6,517 bases of DNA, from positions 1 through 6,517 of the forward strand of contig JAEZIQ010000158.1 of NCBI GenBank assembly GCA_023436605.1. Direction: 5' to 3'. This stretch comes from Actinomycetes bacterium. Lineage in GTDB: Bacteria > Actinomycetota > Thermoleophilia > Solirubrobacterales > 70-9. Positions within the stretch are counted from its first letter, which is position 1. Each line of letters begins with the position of its first letter. The translations under genes and the position numbers were made by a program. Below, in pieces: positions 1-5,732 of the stretch. Under the pieces are notes generated by a model. That model made no database searches. It was not told the origin of the DNA and saw only the letters and a list, made by a program, of their open reading frames with translations.

Positions 1-18
1 CAGGAGGAACGCTCCAAG

Positions 19-2166
19 ATGACCGCGATTCGCCAGAAGAACGTCACCGCTGCCCAGTGGACAGCCAACGGAAGTGGTGTTGCGCCCGCTGACTTGACCA
101 AAGAGGAGAACGTCGATTTCGGCAGCAACGTCTTCTCGATCAAGACCCAGAAGGAGCGGCTCCCCGCCGATGTCTTCGAGCGCCTCCAGGGCACGCTCGA
201 GCGGGGCGAGGCTCTCGACGTCGATCTGGCCGACGCGGTCGCCGAGGCCATGAAGGACTGGGCTCTCGAGAACGGGGCCACGCATTACACCCACGTCTTC
301 CAGCCGCTGACCGGCCTCACCGCCGAGAAGCACGACTCGTTCTTCAGCCCGACCGATGACGGCGGCTCGATCGCCAAGTTCAAGGGCAGCGAGCTGATCC
401 AGGGCGAGCCGGACGCCTCCTCCTTCCCGACCGGCGGCATCCGCGCGACCTTCGAGGCCCGCGGCTACACCGCCTGGGACCCGACCAGCCCGGCTTTCCT
501 TCTGGACAACCCGAACGGCACGCTGCTCTGCATCCCGACCGCTTTCGCCTCCTGGACCGGCGAGGCGCTCGACGCCAAGATCCCGCTGCTCCGCTCGATG
601 GACACCCTCTCGCGCTCGGCGGTCAAGGCCCTGAAGCTGCTCGGTGACGAAGAGACCTCGCGTGTGGTCACCACGGTCGGCCCCGAGCAGGAGTACTTCC
701 TGATCGACGAGCAGTACTACTACGCCCGTCCCGACCTGGTCCTCACCGGCCGCACCCTCTTCGGTGCCCAGCCGGCCAAGGGTCACGAGCTCGACGACCA
801 TTACTTCGGCGCGATTCCGGAGCGGGTCCTCGCCTACATGATGGATTGCGAAGCCGAACTCTCGAGGCTCGGCGTTCCGGTGACCACCCGTCACAACGAG
901 GTCGCCCCGGCCCAGTACGAGATCGCGCCGATGTTCGAGAACTCGAACGTCAGCTCGGACCATCAGCAGCTGCTGATGCAGGTCCTCCAGAAGAAGGCCC
1001 CCAAGTACGGCCTGGTCTGCCTGCTCCACGAGAAGCCGTTCGCCGGCGTCAACGGTTCGGGCAAGCACAACAACTGGTCGATGGGCACCGACACCGGCCA
1101 CAACCTGCTCGACCCGGGTGACACTCCCGCCGAGAACCTCAGCTTCCTGTTCTTCTGCGCCGCGGTCATCCAGGCGGTGAACAAGCACCAGGGCCTGCTG
1201 CGGGCGACCGTCGCCAACATCGGCCAGGATCACCGGCTGGGCGCCAACGAGGCCCCGCCCGCGATCATCTCGATCTTCCTCGGCGCCGAGCTGGAGAAGG
1301 TCTTCGAGACGATGGCCGCCGGCGAGGGTGACCCGAACACCCCGGACGAGGTCCTCGACCTCGGTGCCGAGGTGCTGCCGGAACTGCCGATGGACGGTGG
1401 CGACCGCAACCGGACCTCGCCCTTCGCCTTCACCGGCAACAAGTTCGAGTTCCGCGCGCTCGGTTCGAGCATGTCGCTGGCCTTCACCAACACTGTGCTG
1501 AACACGATTGCCGCCGAGGCGATCGATGATCTGGCCAGCAAGCTGGAGTCCGCCGAGGGCGACGATCTCGCCGCCCGCGTGATCAAGGTCGTGACCGACT
1601 CGTACGTCGAGAACCGCCGCATCATCTTCGGCGGCGACGGCTACTCCGAGGAGTGGCAGCAGGAAGCCGAGCGGCGCGGCCTCAAGAACCTGCGGACCAC
1701 CCCGGACGCCCTGCCCGAGGTCGTCGCTCCTTCGACCATCGAGGTCTTCGGCAAGTACAACGTGCTCTCCGAGCGCGAACTCGAAGCCCGTTACGAAGTC
1801 TGGGTCGAGCAGTACGCGATGAACGCGAACATCGAGGCGGAGACCGCCGCGACGATCGCCCGGACCCAGATCATCCCGGCGGTCGCCAAGCACCTGGTCC
1901 TGCTCGACGATGCCGGTGCCGAAGTGCTCGAGAAGGAAAGCCGCGGACTCTTCAACGAACTGGTCGAGAAGACCTTCGCCCTCGAGGAAGCCAACGGTTA
2001 CCCGAATGGCATCGAGGAAGAAGGCATGGACCTCGCGATCTACGCCCGCGACAAGCAGCTCGCCGCGATGGACGACGTCCGCGAGGTGGCCGACAAGCTC
2101 GAGCGGATCGTGTCCGACAACTACTGGCCGCTGCCGAAGTACAGCGAGATGATGTTCATCAAGTGA
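19..2166 (+). CDS. glnN: Type III glutamine synthetase (GSIII)
   Basis: This gene encodes a cytoplasmic ATP-dependent glutamate-ammonia ligase that makes glutamine, the entry step of ammonium assimilation. The 715-residue length fits the large GSIII class (about 700-730 residues) and not GSI or GSII (about 350-470). Residues 30-180 form the GSIII-specific N-terminal region, including HYTHVFQPLTGLTAEKHDSF (89-108). The catalytic domain follows: GPEQEYF (221-227, metal-binding glutamates), HNEVAPAQYEIAP (292-304), VNGSGKHNNWS (344-354, with the conserved active-site His350), and NRTSPFAFTGNKFEFRALGS (464-483), which carries the arginines and NKFEFR motif for ATP and glutamate. Residues from about 560 to the end are the GSIII C-terminal helical region. 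The ATG at 19 is preceded by AGGAGG at 2-7, with a rather long 11-nt spacing. The promoter lies left of the window. I see no adenylylation-type Tyr motif of GSI-beta, so control is probably transcriptional (inference). No neighbouring nitrogen gene is visible. The symbol glnN follows common usage for this class; many annotations use glnA. Confidence 0.97.
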   Translation: MTAIRQKNVTAAQWTANGSGVAPADLTKEENVDFGSNVFSIKTQKERLPADVFERLQGTLERGEALDVDLADAVAEAMKDWALENGATHYTHVFQPLTGLTAEKHDSFFSPTDDGGSIAKFKGSELIQGEPDASSFPTGGIRATFEARGYTAWDPTSPAFLLDNPNGTLLCIPTAFASWTGEALDAKIPLLRSMDTLSRSAVKALKLLGDEETSRVVTTVGPEQEYFLIDEQYYYARPDLVLTGRTLFGAQPAKGHELDDHYFGAIPERVLAYMMDCEAELSRLGVPVTTRHNEVAPAQYEIAPMFENSNVSSDHQQLLMQVLQKKAPKYGLVCLLHEKPFAGVNGSGKHNNWSMGTDTGHNLLDPGDTPAENLSFLFFCAAVIQAVNKHQGLLRATVANIGQDHRLGANEAPPAIISIFLGAELEKVFETMAAGEGDPNTPDEVLDLGAEVLPELPMDGGDRNRTSPFAFTGNKFEFRALGSSMSLAFTNTVLNTIAAEAIDDLASKLESAEGDDLAARVIKVVTDSYVENRRIIFGGDGYSEEWQQEAERRGLKNLRTTPDALPEVVAPSTIEVFGKYNVLSERELEARYEVWVEQYAMNANIEAETAATIARTQIIPAVAKHLVLLDDAGAEVLEKESRGLFNELVEKTFALEEANGYPNGIEEEGMDLAIYARDKQLAAMDDVREVADKLERIVSDNYWPLPKYSEMMFIK

Positions 2167-2185
2167 GCCCCCTCACTTGATGAAC
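2154..2185 (+). other. Hairpin spanning the glutamine synthetase stop codon
   Basis: GTTCATCAAGTGAG (2154-2167) and CTCACTTGATGAAC (2172-2185) are exact reverse complements separated by a CCCC loop, giving a perfect 14-bp stem that contains the last codons and the TGA stop (2164-2166). No T-tract follows; the next bases are cagcatctggac. It is therefore not a classical intrinsic terminator. It could be a 3'-end stabiliser of the mRNA or a weak terminator. The structure is directly visible; its role is inferred. Confidence 0.6.
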
Positions 2186-2208
2186 CAGCATCTGGACGCA
2201 TTTGTCCC

Positions 2209-2224
2209 GATGTTCATCAGGTAG
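2209..2224 (+). repeat. Imperfect direct copy of the glutamine synthetase 3' end
   Basis: GATGTTCATCA occurs at 2151-2161, inside the end of the synthetase gene, and again at 2209-2219. The second copy reads ATG TTC ATC AGG TAG, that is Met-Phe-Ile-Arg-stop, where the gene itself ends Met-Phe-Ile-Lys-stop. The copies are 58 bp apart, so the second is in another frame and is not translated as part of the gene. GTTCATCA at 2212-2219 can also pair with TGATGAAC at 2178-2185, competing with the hairpin over the stop codon. It could be a small duplication scar or a structured 3' UTR; chance is possible for 11 bp. Confidence 0.45.
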
Positions 2225-2261
2225 GCAGCACCGCAGATCCTCGGGGGAAACGAGGAAGCAA

Positions 2262-2294
2262 GGCGAAGGGCCCCGGAATCCGGGGCCCTTCGCC
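2262..2294 (-). terminator. Strong hairpin terminator for the minus-strand unit, possibly bidirectional
   Basis: GGCGAAGGGCCCCGGA (2262-2277) and TCCGGGGCCCTTCGCC (2279-2294) are perfect reverse complements around a single base. In RNA this would be a stem of about 14-15 bp with a 3-5 nt loop. Read on the minus strand, it starts 17 bp past the stop of the 2TM gene (TAA at 2314-2312) and is followed by the T-rich stretch ttgcttcctcgtttcc, as expected for an intrinsic terminator. On the plus strand the following bases (gttgaagtgagc) are not T-rich. It may still help to stop read-through from the glutamine synthetase gene, which converges on it. Confidence 0.8.
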
Positions 2295-2311
2295 GTTGAA
2301 GTGAGCTGGCT

Positions 2312-2617
2312 TTAGTTCGACGGGCCGCCGGGGCCGCCGTCGCGCTGGATCTTCGCCATCTCGGCCTGGATCTTGTCCTCCGGAATGCCGGACTGCCGGT
2401 AGGCGGTCCACCAGTTGGGGATGATCCCGAAGATGCCCCAGGCGAGAATCGGAATTGCCGGCCAGAAGAAGTTGTCGGTGCCCGTCCAGGCCCAGATCGC
2501 GACCATCAGCACGCTGACGCCGATGTAGATCGCCAGATGAGAAAGGAAGTCGCGCTTGGCCTCCAGCCGGTTGATCGCCTGCTGTCTGAGGTCGTGTTTC
2601 GGTTCGCTCGCTTCCAC
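2312..2617 (-). CDS. Small 2TM-domain membrane protein
   Basis: This 101-residue protein matches the pattern of the 2TM domain family (PF13239). A basic, helical N-terminus (residues 8-26) leads into the FLSHLAIYIGVSVLM segment. There are two hydrophobic helices at about 27-44 and 51-69, separated by a short TGTDNF turn, with the family-like FFWPAIPILAWGIFGI run at 50-65. A charged amphipathic tail (80-93) and a Gly/Pro-rich end follow. The family is common in bacteria, often beside or fused to regulators, but I know of no firm molecular function. The start is GTG at 2617, supported by GGAGGG at 2630-2625 (minus strand), 7 nt before it. It lies 50 bp downstream of the L,D-transpeptidase gene on the same strand, so co-transcription is likely. 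The minus-strand sequence TACGAT near 2660-2655 could be an extra internal -10 element. A strong terminator follows the gene. Confidence 0.85.
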   Translation of the reverse strand: MEASEPKHDLRQQAINRLEAKRDFLSHLAIYIGVSVLMVAIWAWTGTDNFFWPAIPILAWGIFGIIPNWWTAYRQSGIPEDKIQAEMAKIQRDGGPGGPSN

Positions 2618-2667
2618 TCGACTTCCCTCCGGTTAGCTTGCTCGACGCGCCCAATCGTAGACCCTGG

Positions 2668-3777
2668 TCAGGAGCGGACTACGACCACCGTGCCCATGCG
2701 GGCGAAGCGGTAAACGAGCGGCGCCTCCGGGGCGGGGACCCGAACGCAGCCGTGTGAGGCCGGGTACGGCGGCACGTCCGGGTACTCGTGAAAGGCGATC
2801 CCGTTGTTGAAGTAGGAGGCGTAGGGCAGCCAGGTCTTGAAGGGGACCGACCAGGACTGGAGTTCCTTGCGGAAGACCGAGTAACGGCCGGTCGGGGTGT
2901 CGTTGCCGGGTGAGCCGGCCGAGATGTGAATCGTCCTGACCGCCCGGCCACCCCGCACCAGCATCAGCACTCCCCTGCCGATCCGCACCTCCATCAGCCG
3001 CTTCGGGCGTTTGGCGCTCGGCCGGGGACGCTTCGCGGTCCGCAGCTCGGCCCGGGTCGCCGGGCCGGCAACCCCGTCCCGGTCCAGCCCTTCCCAGGAC
3101 TGGAAGGCCATCACCGCCTGCTGGGTCTGGTAGCCGACCACCCCGTCCACCCCGCTGGGCGGCAGGTAGCCGAGGTCGGCGAGCTTCTGCTGGAGCCAGA
3201 TCGCCCCCGCGGACCGGGTGCCGGACTGCCCGTCACTGGAGGGAAGCGGCGGCTCCTTCTTCGGTTCCGCGTAATCGGCCCTGTCCTTCGGACCGCTGAC
3301 CGCGAGACCACCCGACCTGACCTGGACCTCTTTCACGTCCTTGAGCGAGGTCAGGGTGTAGGTGACCTGGGCGACCCGCCCGTCGACCGTCTTCTGCTGG
3401 TGCCGGGTCCGCTGGGCCGGGTCGGCCGGGATCCCGCCAAGAAACTCCTCCGAAAGCTCCACCACGGCTTCCCCGTCGCGTTTCAGCCGGACATCCTCGA
3501 CCTCGGTTCCTTCCGGGATGTAGGTGCGGTCGACCGGCACCTCGAGCAGGGCTTCAGCCGCCGCCTCCGGGGCCTCATCGGCCGGCACTTCCTTCTCGAC
3601 CGGATCGAACTGCTCGCCCTCGGTTGAAAAGACCTTCACCGGTTCGGTCGCGTCGGAACCGGCTTCCCGCCCGGCGACGCTGCCCGGGCCGTCGTCATCG
3701 GATGAACCGCAACCGGCCAGACCAAGGAGGCAGATCGCCGCGAACAGAGGAACGAGACGGAAGGCGGGCACAGACAC
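2668..3777 (-). CDS. Lipoprotein with GerMN, peptidoglycan-binding and YkuD L,D-transpeptidase domains
   Basis: This is a predicted secreted, lipid-anchored cell-wall enzyme. The N-terminus is a lipoprotein signal peptide: Arg7, a hydrophobic core at 8-21, and the lipobox LAGC with Cys23 as the lipidated residue. An acidic, flexible stretch follows. Residues 47-160 fit a GerMN domain (ALLEVPVD, IPEGTEVEDVRLK, AVVELSEEF, QVTYTLTSLKDVKEVQVR). Residues 190-246 fit a PG_binding_1 domain (WLQQKLADLGY, DGVVGYQTQQAVMAFQ, DGVAGPATRAEL). A basic linker (249-260) leads to a YkuD domain (262-369) with the hallmark His330 and SHGCVRV, where Cys344 is the catalytic nucleophile. The family forms 3-3 cross-links or attaches proteins to peptidoglycan. 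The longest start is GTG at 3777. An in-frame TAG lies two codons upstream, so no longer start exists. GTG at 3771 is the alternative and sits at leaderless spacing from a TAGGGT hexamer. It heads a two-gene unit with the 2TM gene. The exact substrate is unknown. Confidence 0.9.
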   Translation of the reverse strand: MSVPAFRLVPLFAAICLLGLAGCGSSDDDGPGSVAGREAGSDATEPVKVFSTEGEQFDPVEKEVPADEAPEAAAEALLEVPVDRTYIPEGTEVEDVRLKRDGEAVVELSEEFLGGIPADPAQRTRHQQKTVDGRVAQVTYTLTSLKDVKEVQVRSGGLAVSGPKDRADYAEPKKEPPLPSSDGQSGTRSAGAIWLQQKLADLGYLPPSGVDGVVGYQTQQAVMAFQSWEGLDRDGVAGPATRAELRTAKRPRPSAKRPKRLMEVRIGRGVLMLVRGGRAVRTIHISAGSPGNDTPTGRYSVFRKELQSWSVPFKTWLPYASYFNNGIAFHEYPDVPPYPASHGCVRVPAPEAPLVYRFARMGTVVVVRS

Positions 3778-3783
3778 ACCCTA
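3772..3783 (-). promoter_or_regulatory. Candidate leaderless -10 element of the L,D-transpeptidase unit
   Basis: Read on the minus strand, TAGGGT (3783-3778) is followed by six bases and then GTG at 3771. This TANNNT-N6-start layout is typical of leaderless actinobacterial transcripts. No good Shine-Dalgarno sequence precedes either GTG start, although AGGG at 3782-3779 could serve weakly for GTG 3771. No convincing -35 box is visible. If the element is used, translation would start at 3771 and the protein would be 367 residues. Confidence 0.4.
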
Positions 3784-3817
3784 GTGCCGGGATATGCGGC
3801 TCACCGGTCGGGCGGTT

Positions 3818-3829
3818 TAGGATCGGGAC
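3818..3829 (+). promoter_or_regulatory. Candidate leaderless -10 element or ribosome binding site of the dehydrogenase unit
   Basis: TAGGAT at 3818-3823 is followed by exactly six bases (cgggac) and then ATG at 3830, which fits a TANNNT-type leaderless promoter. The same bases contain AGGA (3819-3822), 7 nt from the ATG, which could instead be a Shine-Dalgarno sequence for a leadered transcript. The sequence alone cannot separate the two readings. No clear -35 box is visible. Confidence 0.4.
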
Positions 3830-4936
3830 ATGAGGATGAGGGCTGCCGTACTCGAGGAATTCGGTCAACCGCTCGTGGTCCAGGAGGTTGAACTGGCCGA
3901 GCCGAAAGCGGGCGAGGTGCTGGTCAGACTCGAAGCCTGCGGGGTCTGCCACACCGACATGTACACCGCGTCGGGAGCCGATCCCTCCGGTTACGCACCC
4001 TGCGTACTCGGCCACGAAGGTGGCGGGATCGTCGAGAAGGTCGGTGAAGGAGTGACCTCGGTCGCCCCCGGCGACAAGGTCGTGACCCTGTTTTCTCCCC
4101 AGTGCCGCGAGTGCGTCCACTGCGTCGACCCCCGCACCAACCTCTGTATGGCGATCCGGGCCGAGCAGAACCTGGGCCACCTGCCGGACGGCACCACCCG
4201 TCTTTCCCGGGACGGTGAGGACATCCGCCACTTCATGGGCACCTCCACCTTCGCCGAGTACACGGTGATGCCCGAGATCGCCCTCGCCAAGATCAACCCG
4301 GAAGCACCGCTCGATCACGCCTGCCTGTTCGCCTGCGGCCTCTCCACCGGCCTCGGCGCCGCGATGTACACGGCGAAAGTCGAGGAAGGCACCACCTGCG
4401 TCGTCTTCGGAGCCGGAATGGTCGGCCTCGGCGCGGTCGCCGGTGCCCGCCTGATGGGGGCCGAGCGGATCATCTGCGTCGACCTCTCCGAAGAGCGGCT
4501 CGAACTGGCCCGGGGCCAGGGTGCGACCGATCTCAAGGTGGCCGACGAGGACACGGTCCAGTGGATCATCGACGAGACCGGCGGTTACGGCGCCGACTAC
4601 ACCTTCGAGGCGACCGGCCTGGTCAACGTGATGCAGCAGGCGGTCGAGTCCGCACGGATGGCCTGGGGCCTCTGCACCATCGCCGGGGTCGCCGGCAAGG
4701 GCGAAACCCTTGACGTGATTCCCCGCTGGCTGATCCAGGGCCGTCGCATCGCCGGTTCTTCCTTCGGCGGCGTCAAGGGCCGCGACCAGGTCCCCGAGCT
4801 GGTCGACCGCTACCTGAACGGCGAGATCGATGTGGAACCGTTCCTCTCCCACCGGATCACTCTCGACGAAGTCAACAAGGGCTTCGACCTGATGGAAGCC
4901 CAGGACGGCATCCGCAGCGTGATCGAATTCAACTGA
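3830..4936 (+). CDS. Class III zinc alcohol dehydrogenase / S-(hydroxymethyl)thiol (formaldehyde) dehydrogenase
   Basis: The likely reaction is NAD+-dependent oxidation of the formaldehyde-thiol adduct to S-formyl-thiol; the family also reduces S-nitroso-thiols. The 368-residue protein resembles FrmA/ADH5 throughout. The catalytic zinc ligands are Cys40 (GVCHTD), His62 (GHEGGG) and Cys169 (FACGLSTG). The structural zinc ligands are Cys92, Cys95, Cys98 and Cys106. The class III signature HFMGTSTFAEYTV spans 134-146. The Rossmann loop is GAGMVG (194-199), with Asp218 after the second strand indicating NAD preference. SSFGGVKGR (310-318) is also typical of class III. Asp51 and Arg110 match the glutathione-binding Asp and Arg of human ADH5, but the nearby Glu (ADPEG) is Ser53 here (ADPSG) and QGKG is QNLG. 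The thiol is thus not certain to be glutathione. ATG 3830 aligns with the FrmA N-terminus; ATG 3836 is less likely. The metallo-hydrolase gene follows after 43 bp. A general alcohol dehydrogenase role is the main alternative. Confidence 0.9.
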   Translation: MRMRAAVLEEFGQPLVVQEVELAEPKAGEVLVRLEACGVCHTDMYTASGADPSGYAPCVLGHEGGGIVEKVGEGVTSVAPGDKVVTLFSPQCRECVHCVDPRTNLCMAIRAEQNLGHLPDGTTRLSRDGEDIRHFMGTSTFAEYTVMPEIALAKINPEAPLDHACLFACGLSTGLGAAMYTAKVEEGTTCVVFGAGMVGLGAVAGARLMGAERIICVDLSEERLELARGQGATDLKVADEDTVQWIIDETGGYGADYTFEATGLVNVMQQAVESARMAWGLCTIAGVAGKGETLDVIPRWLIQGRRIAGSSFGGVKGRDQVPELVDRYLNGEIDVEPFLSHRITLDEVNKGFDLMEAQDGIRSVIEFN

Positions 4937-4979
4937 TGACCCTCAACCACCCCTCCCCCGTTTCCGGAAAGGACCGCCA

Positions 4980-5723
4980 ATGATCATCCAGCGAGTCGAG
5001 CAGTCCGAATGGCTCTCCAACTCCTACCTCGTTTCGGAGGGCGGAACCGGCGTCCTGATCGATGGCAACGGGGTAATCGAGCCGCTGCTCGAGCGGGTCG
5101 ATCGCGAGGGCATCGAGCTGACCCACATCCTGCTCACCCACGAACACTGGGATCACGTGGTCGACCTGCGCGAGGTGGCCGACCGTTACGGCGTGCCGAT
5201 CGTGGCCAGCCAGAAAACGGCGGACCTGGTCGATTTCAAGGTCGATGAGATAGTCGAGGACGGTGACGAAACGGTTTCCGGTGATCTCACGATCAAGTGG
5301 ATCGCGACCCCGGGCCACGCCGACGGCCACATGGCCCTGCTGATCAACGGCACCGACGTGATCACCGCCGACGTGATCTTCAAGGGCACGGTCGGCGGCA
5401 CCGTCGCCCCCGGCGAGACCGGTTTCCCGGAGCTCAAGAGCTCGATCATGGACCGGCTGATGACCCTGCCGCCGGAGACCCGTATCCACCCGGGCCACCG
5501 CGAACCGTCAACGGTCGGCGAGGAGTGGGAGAACAACCCCTTCATCCGCATCTGGCGCGGCCTCGACGAGGAGGGCGACGAGCCCTGCGAGGTGAACAAC
5601 TTCGGTTCGGCCACCCTGATCCTCTGGGCGCCCGATTACGACGGGACCAACAAGGCCTGGATCCGCCTGCCGGACGGCGAGGACAAGATCACCGGCGGCT
5701 CGCAGATACTCAGCCGCGGCTAG
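4980..5723 (+). CDS. Metallo-beta-lactamase-fold hydrolase (glyoxalase II-like, probable S-formyl-thiol hydrolase)
   Basis: This 247-residue cytoplasmic hydrolase has all the binuclear metal ligands of the glyoxalase II type: THEHWDH (53-59, ligands His54, His56, Asp58 and His59), His113 in PGHADGH, the bridging Asp131 in TADVIFKG, and His173 in HPGHREPS. There is no signal peptide, which argues against a secreted beta-lactamase. The core ends near residue 195. Residues 205-247 form an extra segment with FGSATLILWAPDYDG and a GEDKITGGSQI end. ATG 4980 follows GGAAAGGA (4966-4973) with 6-nt spacing. The gene lies 43 bp behind the class III dehydrogenase with no terminator between, so one transcript is likely. 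In mycothiol-making actinobacteria a similar hydrolase sits next to the S-hydroxymethyl-mycothiol dehydrogenase (mscR) and is thought to hydrolyse the S-formyl-thiol; by that context the same role is inferred here. A true glyoxalase II (lactoyl-thiol) activity cannot be excluded. Confidence 0.88.
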   Translation: MIIQRVEQSEWLSNSYLVSEGGTGVLIDGNGVIEPLLERVDREGIELTHILLTHEHWDHVVDLREVADRYGVPIVASQKTADLVDFKVDEIVEDGDETVSGDLTIKWIATPGHADGHMALLINGTDVITADVIFKGTVGGTVAPGETGFPELKSSIMDRLMTLPPETRIHPGHREPSTVGEEWENNPFIRIWRGLDEEGDEPCEVNNFGSATLILWAPDYDGTNKAWIRLPDGEDKITGGSQILSRG

Positions 5724-5732
5724 AGAGAACCG

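Noticed and set aside
2154..2185. Hairpin at the synthetase stop codon as a classical intrinsic terminator
   Set aside because: The stem is perfect, but no T-tract follows, so it is listed only as a structured element.
2217..2654. 145-residue frame on the minus strand overlapping the 2TM gene
   Set aside because: It is Arg/Pro/Gly-rich and reads through the terminator hairpin. The overlapping 101-residue frame has two clear membrane helices and a well-placed GGAGGG.
2926..3627. 233-residue open frame on the plus strand, opposite the L,D-transpeptidase
   Set aside because: It is Arg/Pro/Leu-rich with no domain pattern, while the minus-strand frame has a lipobox and a complete YkuD active site.
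3695..4852. 385-residue open frame on the minus strand, opposite the dehydrogenase
   Set aside because: It is a mirror of a GC-rich gene: His/Asp/Gly-heavy composition, no recognisable domain, and it overlaps the start of the transpeptidase gene and the divergent promoters. The plus-strand protein has complete zinc and NAD motifs.
4929..5498. 189-residue open frame on the minus strand, opposite the metallo-hydrolase
   Set aside because: It is a shadow frame: the plus-strand protein has all metal ligands and a good ribosome binding site.
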